Shown here piece after piece: positions 6,445 through 12,082 of a stretch of DNA of 12,082 nt; positions within the stretch are counted from its first letter, which is position 1; each line of letters opens with the position of its first letter. The notes under the pieces were generated by a model. It did not search any database, was not told the origin of the DNA, and saw nothing but the letters and a program-made list of their open reading frames with translations. The position numbers were made by a program, and so were the translations under genes. Where the stretch lies: the NCBI GenBank assembly GCA_020054355.1, contig JAGVLI010000120.1, positions 1 to 12,082 of the forward strand. Direction: 5' to 3'. The DNA is from Planctomycetales bacterium (GTDB lineage Bacteria > Planctomycetota > Planctomycetia > Gemmatales > Gemmataceae).

Positions 6445-6755
6445 AACGGAGAATCATTCGGCACGACGCGGCCGAAGCAGATTTGCTGGGGCATTTACGT
6501 TACATGGTTCGCTCTAGCGTACCTGCCGCACGGCGATTCCTCGCAGCGGTCGAAGAAGCGTTCGAGCGGTTAGCCGCCATGCCGGAAATGGGCAGTCCGT
6601 GCGAATTCCGCAATCCCACCGCAGCCGACCTCCGTTTCTGGATCATGCGCCCGTTTCCCAAGCATCTCATCATTTACCGGCCGCTGACCGATGGCATCGA
6701 AGTGGTTCGCATCGTCCACGGTGCGCAACACTGGCAGGCGCTATTCGAGTCCTAA
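6441..6755 (+). CDS. ParE/RelE-type toxin
   Basis: The 104-residue protein matches the ParE branch of the ParE/RelE superfamily (PF05016). Family features in order are the start RIIRHDAAEADLLGHLRY (4-21), the helix with RRFLAAVEEAFERLAAMPEMG (31-51), the strand LRFWIMRPFPKHLIIYRP (64-81), and the ending VVRIVHGAQHW (88-98). The arginine and IVHGAQ tail are the typical C-terminal strand. ParE toxins poison DNA gyrase, while RelE members cut mRNA on ribosomes; which applies here cannot be told from sequence. The start is fixed by the ATGA overlap with the antitoxin stop, so expression should be coupled. The gene is full length and shows no sign of decay. It converges with the second Uma2 gene, leaving 15 bases between stops. 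Confidence 0.88.
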   Translation: MKRRIIRHDAAEADLLGHLRYMVRSSVPAARRFLAAVEEAFERLAAMPEMGSPCEFRNPTAADLRFWIMRPFPKHLIIYRPLTDGIEVVRIVHGAQHWQALFES

Positions 6756-6770
6756 CCGGCGGCAAATCCC

Positions 6771-7358
6771 TCACGGCAGCAAATCGGCCACCTTGATCCG
6801 CGCCTGCGGCAATGCCAGCGGACTAACGGTGTCGTTCGGCGACAGGATGATGCGCTGCTGATAGCTGGCCCCAAACCGAGCCTTGCTGTCCGGCGCCGGG
6901 TTCCGGCGCACCTCCAGCACGCGACGCTTGACGTTGACGATCCAGTAGTCCTGGATGCCCACCTTGGCGTACAGGCTGCCCTTGACGCGACGGTCGTGAT
7001 ATAGGGTCGTCTCGCTCACTTCGACGATCAACAGCGCCGAGGTGGGGTTGTTGATGGTTGCATTGTCGCGCAAGGTGCCAGCGATCACCGCCAGATCGGG
7101 ATCGACCACGGAATAGGGAGTCAAATCGAGGGACATTTGCACGCGCACCCAGTAGGGAGCCCCAAAGACCGCCCGCAACACGTCGTGTGTCAACGAAATC
7201 GAAATCGCATGATAGTTCTTTTGGGCGGCCATTTCGTAGATCACTCCCTCGATCAATTCGACGCGGCGATTCAGGAAGAAATTACGGTCGACAAGACGGT
7301 AGAATTTCTTCGCGGTCCACAAGTATCGCCGCACATCGGCTTGACGTTTGACCTTCAT
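6771..7358 (-). CDS. Uma2-family putative endonuclease (second copy)
   Basis: The 195-residue product is a canonical Uma2 protein (PF05685). It shows RRVELIEGVIYEM with E34 (31-43), VDPDLAVI with D88 (85-92), LLIVEVSETTLYHDRRVK with E113 (109-126), and the ending YAKVGIQDYWIVNVKRR (130-146). These are the positions of the proposed PD-(D/E)XK site. It differs strongly from the Uma2 protein at 2464-3162, so it is not a recent duplicate. The ATG at 7358 has GAGGT about 8 bases upstream; an in-frame extension to 7595 lies wholly opposite the radical SAM gene and is rejected. It starts 32 bases after the radical SAM stop and may be read with it. The biological role of the family is unknown. Confidence 0.87.
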   Translation of the reverse strand: MKVKRQADVRRYLWTAKKFYRLVDRNFFLNRRVELIEGVIYEMAAQKNYHAISISLTHDVLRAVFGAPYWVRVQMSLDLTPYSVVDPDLAVIAGTLRDNATINNPTSALLIVEVSETTLYHDRRVKGSLYAKVGIQDYWIVNVKRRVLEVRRNPAPDSKARFGASYQQRIILSPNDTVSPLALPQARIKVADLLP

Positions 7359-7390
7359 CGGCAGCACCTCATCACCCAGGCCGGTGGCGC

Positions 7391-9208
7391 TCACGTCGCG
7401 TTCGCCATCACTTCCAGTTGCACCAGGCTGCGTTTCTGCTCTTTCTCCAGGTATTCGCGGCCCTTCTTGACGTTGACGTGGTCCCAGGGCAGCACCTCGG
7501 TCATCGGCCGGGTGCGCTGCGAGTACCAGGCGGTGTCGATGCCCAGGTCGGCGAAGGTCTGCCACCAGATATTCGGCTGGAAGCACTCGCGCCAACCGTC
7601 CAGTCGGCAGCCGCGCCGCCAGGCTTCTTCCAGGGCCACGGCAATCCGTCGGTCGCCGCGCGTCAGCACGCCTTCGAGCAAGCTAAGATCGAGATCGTGC
7701 TGCTTGATGTACACCGACTTCAGCCGCCGCCGACTGCGCATGTAATCGCCGGCCCACTTCAGATATTCCCGCGTTTGCATGCCGTTCCACTGATAGGGCG
7801 TGTGCGGCTTGGGCACGAAGTTCGAGACGGAGGCGGTGACCTCGACGTAGCGGCCGATGGTCCGCTTGCCGATGGTCGAGATAGTCTCGGCCATGTCCAC
7901 GATGCCGTCGAGATCGACCTGCCGTTCGCCGGGCAGGCCGCACAGGAAGTAGAGCTTCACTCGCTGCCAGCCGTTCTGAAAAGCCTGCTTGCAGCCTTCG
8001 TACAGGTCTTCGTTGTCGATGGGCTTGCGGATTTGCTCGCGCATGTCGTCGCGGGCGACTTCCGGAGCCAGCGTCAGCCCCGACTTGCGCACCCCCTTGA
8101 TAAGCTGGGGCAGCGACCGCAACTGATGGTTGATGCGCAAACTCGGCAGCGAGATGTTGACGCCCAGCGGCGTGAAGACCTCGTGCAGCCGTTTGACCAG
8201 TTCCTCGAAATCCGGATAATCGCTGGTGGACAGCGACAGCAGACTGATTTCGTGGTAGCCAGTGCTCTTGTAGGACTCCAGCGCCCCCTGCACGATGGTC
8301 TCGATGGAACGGGTTCGCAAGGGCCGTTTGATGACCGTCGACTGGCAGAAGCGACATTGCCAGGGACAGCCGCGCATGATCTCGATGGCGATGCGGTCGT
8401 GCGTGGTTTCGACGAAGGGCACGATGGGCTTGGTCGGCAGCGGAATGTCGTCGAAATCCTGGTCGATGGTGCAGGCGCGGATTTCCTTGGGCACGTCGCT
8501 GCGGGTCCGGTGCATGGCGGCAATGGTGCCGTCGGCGTGGTACTCCGGCTCGTAGAACATTGGGGCATAGGCCCAGTCGGTCCCGGCGACGATCTCGGCC
8601 ATGATGTCGGCACGCTTCTGCGAAGCGTCGCTAACCAAACGATAGCGTTCTTTCAGGCTGATCCATTTCTCCATGATCCACGGCAAGCTCTCCTCGCCGT
8701 CGCCGATCACGAAGACGTCGATGAACGGGGCCAGCACCTCGGGGTTCTGCGCTCCGGGGCCGCCGGCAATCACCAGCGGATGATCGAGCGTGCGGTCCTT
8801 GGCATGCAGCGGGATGCCGCCCAGGTCGAGCATGGTCAGGATATTGGTGTAGCAGACCTCGTACTGCAAGCTGAAACCGATCAGGTCGAAGTCCTTCAAC
8901 GGCGTGCAGGTTTCCAGGCTGCACAAGGGCAGCCGGTGCTTGCGCAGTTCGGCCTCGAAATCCAGCCAGGGGGTGAAGGCGCGCTCGCAGGCCCACTGCG
9001 GGTCGCTGTTCATGATGCTGTAGAGCACCTGCAGCCCGTGGTGGCTCATGCCCAGCGCATAGGTGTCGGGAAACGTCAGGCACAGCTTACCGCGCACCCG
9101 GCGATGGTCCTTGACGACGCTATGCAGCTCGCCGCCGATGTACTGCGCCGGCGTCTGCACGCGCGGCAGCAAGCGGTGAATGGCTTCCTTCAGCTGGCTG
9201 TGAATCAT
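7391..9208 (-). CDS. Radical SAM protein, TIGR03960-like (B12-binding fold family)
   Basis: The 605-residue product matches the uncharacterised TIGR03960 group of radical SAM proteins. The N-terminal half has a cobalamin-binding-like fold: LCLTFPDTYALGMSHHGLQVLY (42-63), IAGGPGAQNPE (147-157) and VIGDGEE (167-173). The radical SAM core begins at HDRIAIEIMRG and carries the iron-sulfur motif C281-x3-C285-x2-C288 (CPWQCRFC), followed by LSLSTSDYPDFEEL and the GLTLAPEVARDDMR region. The cobalamin signature DxHxxG is not evident, so B12 binding is uncertain. AGGGA about 8 bases before the ATG at 9208 supports this start; the in-frame extension to 10324 lies opposite the phosphoesterase gene. In other genomes this family is often linked to DUF2344; here the neighbour is a Uma2 gene. 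The reaction is unknown. Confidence 0.85.
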   Translation of the reverse strand: MIHSQLKEAIHRLLPRVQTPAQYIGGELHSVVKDHRRVRGKLCLTFPDTYALGMSHHGLQVLYSIMNSDPQWACERAFTPWLDFEAELRKHRLPLCSLETCTPLKDFDLIGFSLQYEVCYTNILTMLDLGGIPLHAKDRTLDHPLVIAGGPGAQNPEVLAPFIDVFVIGDGEESLPWIMEKWISLKERYRLVSDASQKRADIMAEIVAGTDWAYAPMFYEPEYHADGTIAAMHRTRSDVPKEIRACTIDQDFDDIPLPTKPIVPFVETTHDRIAIEIMRGCPWQCRFCQSTVIKRPLRTRSIETIVQGALESYKSTGYHEISLLSLSTSDYPDFEELVKRLHEVFTPLGVNISLPSLRINHQLRSLPQLIKGVRKSGLTLAPEVARDDMREQIRKPIDNEDLYEGCKQAFQNGWQRVKLYFLCGLPGERQVDLDGIVDMAETISTIGKRTIGRYVEVTASVSNFVPKPHTPYQWNGMQTREYLKWAGDYMRSRRRLKSVYIKQHDLDLSLLEGVLTRGDRRIAVALEEAWRRGCRLDGWRECFQPNIWWQTFADLGIDTAWYSQRTRPMTEVLPWDHVNVKKGREYLEKEQKRSLVQLEVMANAT

Positions 9209-9267
9209 GAGACAATCCCTCGACAGCGACCATGCGGCGGTCGGATGAATCCGCACCAGTGAACTGC

Positions 9268-9273
9268 TATTAT
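9268..9273 (+). promoter_or_regulatory. Possible -10 element in the divergent gap
   Basis: TATTAT lies 53 bases upstream of the phosphoesterase start chosen here. The opposite strand of the same spot reads CATAAT, pointing towards the radical SAM gene. Neither has a clear -35 partner. If real, the two divergent genes share overlapping -10 sequences, and transcripts would begin after the alternative ATG at 9272. Confidence 0.22.
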
Positions 9274-9325
9274 GCCAGAAGCAACAGCTTCCGTCCGCTG
9301 TAGTTTTCTTCCAGAGCATGCGCCG

Positions 9326-10174
9326 ATGGCCGTCAAGCTGGCTTTCACTTCCGACTTGCATCTGCCGTTGACCTCGGCTGAAGTCCTGACGGATTTCGCC
9401 GAAGATATTGCCCGTCAGGAACCGGACGTACTCGCCATCGCCGGCGATATTGGCGAAACCGCGTTGGATCCGCAGGGCTGCGTCCACGTCGAACTGTGCC
9501 TGAACCTCTTTACCAGTTTTCTGACCTGCCCGGTCCTGGTGGTGGCCGGCAATCACGACCTCTGGGTATTGGGCAAAAGACGGAATGCGAGTGTGCGCAT
9601 CTGGCAGACGGATTTGCCGGCTGCGGTCGAGCGCGCGGGGTGTATTTGGCTGGAGGGACAAGCGCACGTCGTTGGCAATGTGGCGTTGGCAGGCACCATC
9701 GCCTGGTACGACTATTCTGCCGCCGATCCGACGATCGAGGCAAGTGCCGCAACCTTTGCCGAGCGCAAGTATGAATTCAACAAGGACGCCGACCGCATCG
9801 ACTGGCCGTGGACCGATCTTGAGTTTGCGAGCATGGTGGCCGAGCCATTCTTGAAGACGCTGGATCGCCTCGAAGCCGATCCCGCCATCCGGCAAACGGT
9901 GGTCTTCACGCACGTGCCGCTGCTCGAATGCCAGATGTGCCGTAAGCCGGAGAACCGCGACTGGGGCTTCTCCAACGCCTACTTCGGCAACCTGACGCTG
10001 GGCGCGGAGGTGATCCAGCGGCGCAAGGTGACGCACATCGTCAGCGGTCACACGCACGTTCCCCGGCATGCCCTGGTGAAGCTGACGGACGGCCGAACTC
10101 TGGATGCGCGGGTGCTGAACAGCCAGTATGGCCGCCCGGCGTGGGAGACGATTACGTTGGACGGGACCGATTGA
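9326..10174 (+). CDS. Calcineurin-like metallophosphoesterase
   Basis: The 282-residue product fits the calcineurin-like phosphoesterase family (PF00149), two-metal enzymes that cleave phosphate mono- or diesters. All core motifs are present in order: D10-x-H12 (FTSDLHLP), GDIG with D41 (40-43), GNHD with N76 and H77 (75-78), the isolated H196 (FTHVPLL), and GHTH with H242 and H244 (241-244). So it should be active. No signal peptide is visible, which suggests a cytoplasmic enzyme. The ATG at 9326 puts the first motif near the N-terminus, as is usual; an in-frame ATG at 9272 would add 18 residues but overlaps a possible -10 sequence. Neither start has a strong Shine-Dalgarno sequence. It diverges from the radical SAM gene and is followed 44 bases later by the DUF4058 gene. 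The substrate is unknown. Confidence 0.87.
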   Translation: MAVKLAFTSDLHLPLTSAEVLTDFAEDIARQEPDVLAIAGDIGETALDPQGCVHVELCLNLFTSFLTCPVLVVAGNHDLWVLGKRRNASVRIWQTDLPAAVERAGCIWLEGQAHVVGNVALAGTIAWYDYSAADPTIEASAATFAERKYEFNKDADRIDWPWTDLEFASMVAEPFLKTLDRLEADPAIRQTVVFTHVPLLECQMCRKPENRDWGFSNAYFGNLTLGAEVIQRRKVTHIVSGHTHVPRHALVKLTDGRTLDARVLNSQYGRPAWETITLDGTD

Positions 10175-10180
10175 TAGAAT
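10175..10180 (+). promoter_or_regulatory. Possible -10 element for the DUF4058 gene
   Basis: TAGAAT in GATAGAATGG lies 38 bases upstream of the chosen start and immediately after the phosphoesterase stop codon. The same GATAGAATG string precedes the amidohydrolase gene on the other strand. The -35 region is poor. Confidence 0.28.
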
Positions 10181-10205
10181 GGCCTGGAGAAAAGAGACAG
10201 CCGAC

Positions 10206-10210
10206 GGAGG
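10206..10210 (+). promoter_or_regulatory. Ribosome binding site that decides the DUF4058 start
   Basis: GGAGG lies 8 bases before the ATG at 10219 but only 2 bases before the ATG at 10213. The spacing favours 10219. Confidence 0.6.
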
Positions 10211-10218
10211 CAATGGCC

Positions 10219-11007
10219 ATGAGCATGATCTTCCCCGGCATGGATCCCTGGCTTGAGAATCCTTCATCCTGGCGCTCCGTGCATAGTCGGCTGGTGGTAT
10301 ACCTGGCCGACCAACTGCAAGCAAAGCTCGGTGATCGCTACCTGGCCGATGTCGAAGAGCGCGTATATGTCGAAGGGCCGGATCGCGACATCATTCCCGA
10401 CGTAGCGCTGCGGCAGCAACGCACGACCATCACCGGCCAGGTGCTCGCCGTGGCCGATGCGGATGCACCCGATGTGGAGCAGGTACCGGCCCTTGAAGTT
10501 CACGAGACCTATGTTGCCATTCTGGATCGGCAGGCGAGCCGAACGGTGGTGACCGTGATCGAAGTGGTTAGCCCGACAAACAAATACGCGGGACCAGGCC
10601 GAGACTCATACCTGGACAAGCAACACCAGGTGTGGCAAAGTACGACCCATTTAATTGAAATCGATCTGTTACGCGCTGGCCCTCACGTGCTTGCCGTCCC
10701 CGAGCGCGTGGCGCGCCGCCGCGGTCCTTTTGCTTACTTGACCTGCGTGAATCGGGCGCTGGGCCGTCGCGGTCAATTCGAACTGTATCGCCGCCAGCTG
10801 CCAGAACGCCTCCCGCGCATTCAGGTGCCGCTTGCAGCTGGTGATATTGATGTGGTCCTGGATGTACAGGCAGCGGTCGCTCAGCTCTACGCGGCAGGTC
10901 AATATCGAACTCGTCTGAACTATGACGAGCCTTGCGTACCGCCGCTGTCCGCCGAAGACCAAGCCTGGGCCAACGAACGCATTCAGGAAGCACGGCAGCA
11001 GCAATGA
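10219..11007 (+). CDS. DUF4058 family protein
   Basis: The 262-residue product fits DUF4058 (PF13267), a family of unknown function common in cyanobacteria and planctomycetes. The N-terminal signature FPGMDPWLENPSSWRSVHSRL (5-25) is diagnostic. Further on are DIIPDVAL (57-64), VIEVVSPTNKYAGPGRDSYL (113-132) and HLIEIDLLR (144-152). The D61, E115 and K122 arrangement (PDVAL, then EVVSPTNK) looks like the PD-(D/E)XK pattern of Uma2 proteins, so a nuclease-like fold is possible; this is inference. The ATG at 10219 is chosen from the spacing of GGAGG; ATG codons at 10213 and 10225 are alternatives differing by two residues. The stop lies 17 bases before the preferred GTG start of the oxidoreductase gene, so the two are probably cotranscribed. 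Confidence 0.85.
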   Translation: MSMIFPGMDPWLENPSSWRSVHSRLVVYLADQLQAKLGDRYLADVEERVYVEGPDRDIIPDVALRQQRTTITGQVLAVADADAPDVEQVPALEVHETYVAILDRQASRTVVTVIEVVSPTNKYAGPGRDSYLDKQHQVWQSTTHLIEIDLLRAGPHVLAVPERVARRRGPFAYLTCVNRALGRRGQFELYRRQLPERLPRIQVPLAAGDIDVVLDVQAAVAQLYAAGQYRTRLNYDEPCVPPLSAEDQAWANERIQEARQQQ

Positions 11008-11011
11008 CTCT

Positions 11012-11016
11012 GGAGG
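11012..11016 (+). promoter_or_regulatory. Ribosome binding site that decides the oxidoreductase start
   Basis: GGAGG lies 8 bases before the GTG at 11025. The in-frame ATG at 11004, which overlaps the DUF4058 stop as ATGA, has no Shine-Dalgarno sequence. Confidence 0.55.
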
Positions 11017-11024
11017 CTCTCCGC

Positions 11025-12082
11025 GTGCAGTTCTACTTCTTCCACCTGATGTCCTGGCCGTACCTGCCCGACGACTTCGACGAGAAATACGACTCCGCCT
11101 GGATTTGGCTGCCGAACTCGCTCTACGATCCCGTCAAGGGCCATCAGCTTTACCAGGACTACATCGATACCCTGGCCTATGCCGATGAACTGGGCTTCGA
11201 CGGCGTCTGCGTCAACGAGCATCATCAGAACGCCTACGGGCTGATGCCTTCGCCCAACGTGATTGCCGGAGCGCTGACGCAGCGGACCAAGCGCTGCAAG
11301 ATCGCCGTGGTCGGCAACGCGCTGCCGATGTACAACCCGCCGCTGCGCGTGGCCGAGGAGTTCGCCATGCTCGACGTCATGAGCGGCGGTCGGCTCGTGG
11401 CTGGCATGGTCATCGGCGGCGGCCCGGAATACTTCGCCTACGGCGTCAATCCCACGTTCGCGCGGGAACGCTACCGCGAAGCCCTCGATCTCATCGTCAA
11501 AGCGTGGACCACGCCCGGCCCGTTCATCTGGAACGGCCGGCACTACTTCCTGCGCTACGTCAATCCCTGGCCCCGGCCGTTGCAGCAGCCGCACCCGCCC
11601 ATCTGGATTCCCGGCGTCGGCAGCCTGGAAACCATCGAGTTCGTCGCCCAGCGCCGCTATGGCTATATGGGCATCCCGTACTTTCACATCGACGTCTTCA
11701 AGCGCACCTTCGAGATGTTCCGCGAAGCGTGCGGCCGAGCGGGCTACACGCCGGCGCCGGAACAACTCGGCTGGGGGGTGCCGATCTACGTGGCCGAGAC
11801 CGACAAACAAGCACGCGAGGAATTCGAGCCTGCCTTCTGGTATTTCGTCAAGAACCTGCTCAAGGGCATCGGCACCACGCCGCCGGGCTACACCTCGCCG
11901 AAGTCGGCGGTCGCCATCATGAAGAATCAGGACAAGTTCCTGGCGGTGCAGAAGACCTGGGACGACATCGAGAAGGGCATGTTCGCCATCGTCGGCAGCC
12001 CGCCAACGGTGCGACAAAAACTCGAAGATTGTCTGAAGCAACTCGGAGCGGGCGTGGTGCTCACTGGTTGCCAGACGGGAGC
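11025..12082 (+). CDS. Luciferase-like flavin-dependent oxidoreductase (incomplete at the window end)
   Basis: The reading frame stays open to the window edge, giving at least 352 residues. It matches the luciferase-like monooxygenase family (PF00296), TIM-barrel enzymes that use reduced FMN or F420. Landmarks are the N-terminal QFYFFHLMSWPYLP (2-15), GFDGVCVNEHH (57-67), the strand VVGNALPMYNPPLRVAEE (95-112), and DVMSGGRLVAG (117-127), a family hallmark. PPIWIPGVGS (191-200) follows. The 3' end near residue 330 (IVGSPPTVRQKLEDCLKQLG) is typical of the late part of the family, so little is missing. GTG at 11025 is preferred because of its GGAGG and because MQFYFFHLM-like starts are typical; ATG at 11004 would add seven residues and overlap the DUF4058 stop. 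The substrate is unknown. Confidence 0.87.
   Translation, partial: MQFYFFHLMSWPYLPDDFDEKYDSAWIWLPNSLYDPVKGHQLYQDYIDTLAYADELGFDGVCVNEHHQNAYGLMPSPNVIAGALTQRTKRCKIAVVGNALPMYNPPLRVAEEFAMLDVMSGGRLVAGMVIGGGPEYFAYGVNPTFARERYREALDLIVKAWTTPGPFIWNGRHYFLRYVNPWPRPLQQPHPPIWIPGVGSLETIEFVAQRRYGYMGIPYFHIDVFKRTFEMFREACGRAGYTPAPEQLGWGVPIYVAETDKQAREEFEPAFWYFVKNLLKGIGTTPPGYTSPKSAVAIMKNQDKFLAVQKTWDDIEKGMFAIVGSPPTVRQKLEDCLKQLGAGVVLTGCQTG

Noticed and set aside
2464..7358. The two Uma2 genes as a recent duplication
   Set aside because: The proteins differ in length and in most residues outside the family motifs, so they are separate members of an old expanded family.
7418..9262. 614-codon open frame on the plus strand opposite the radical SAM gene
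   Set aside because: It mirrors the full radical SAM gene, which has clear family motifs. Its translation has no recognisable domain and a composition typical of GC-rich antisense frames.
9209..10324. N-terminal extension of the radical SAM frame
   Set aside because: It lies opposite the metallophosphoesterase gene, which has all its catalytic motifs, and a good ribosome binding site marks 9208.
10983..12041. 352-codon minus-strand frame opposite the oxidoreductase
   Set aside because: The plus-strand frame has luciferase-like motifs throughout and stays open to the window edge; the minus frame has none.
1..12082. CRISPR array, prophage or transposon
   Set aside because: No regularly spaced repeats, no transposase, integrase or phage structural genes, and no paired terminal repeats around any gene block.
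1..12082. A new defence or biosynthetic system
   Set aside because: Apart from the toxin-antitoxin pair, the genes are unrelated enzymes with ordinary spacing, and no conserved multi-gene logic can be seen from this window alone.

Overview
The window looks like an ordinary stretch of GC-rich bacterial chromosome, most likely from a planctomycete (Gemmata-like). That call is an inference. It rests on two Uma2-type nuclease genes and a DUF4058 gene sitting among unrelated housekeeping genes, on short intergenic gaps that carry palindromic repeats, and on the high GC of all coding sequence. No ribosomal or marker gene is present to settle the taxon. I found no tRNA, rRNA, CRISPR array, insertion sequence, phage gene or origin.

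Layout. Positions 34-1101 (minus) hold an exported or membrane-anchored cyclase-family hydrolase. Next comes a 335-base gap (1102-1436) with a large nested inverted repeat and two small hairpins. Positions 1437-4037 (minus) look like one four-gene operon, read right to left: an amidohydrolase, a Uma2-family protein, a two-helix zinc-ribbon membrane protein, and mobA. The last two overlap by ATGA. On the plus strand follow a small secreted protein (4273-4620) and a sugar phosphate isomerase/epimerase-like TIM-barrel enzyme (4870-6042). The latter has the best promoter match in the window upstream and a short repeat downstream. A ParD/ParE-type toxin-antitoxin pair (6190-6755, plus, ATGA overlap) converges with a second Uma2 gene (6771-7358) and a radical SAM protein of the TIGR03960 type (7391-9208), both minus. 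Diverging from these on the plus strand are a calcineurin-like metallophosphoesterase (9326-10174), a DUF4058 protein (10219-11007) and a luciferase-like flavin-dependent oxidoreductase (11025 to the window end, incomplete).

How the genes relate. The clear functional partnership is the toxin-antitoxin pair. The mobA/zinc-ribbon overlap implies translational coupling, but the role of the membrane protein is unknown. The enzymes share no obvious pathway, and I see no gene cluster that amounts to a new biological system. The best leads are non-coding: a nested palindrome, and two repeat families that each occur twice in the intergenic gaps. Next are the altered metal-site motif of the cyclase-family protein and the apparent motif resemblance between DUF4058 and Uma2.
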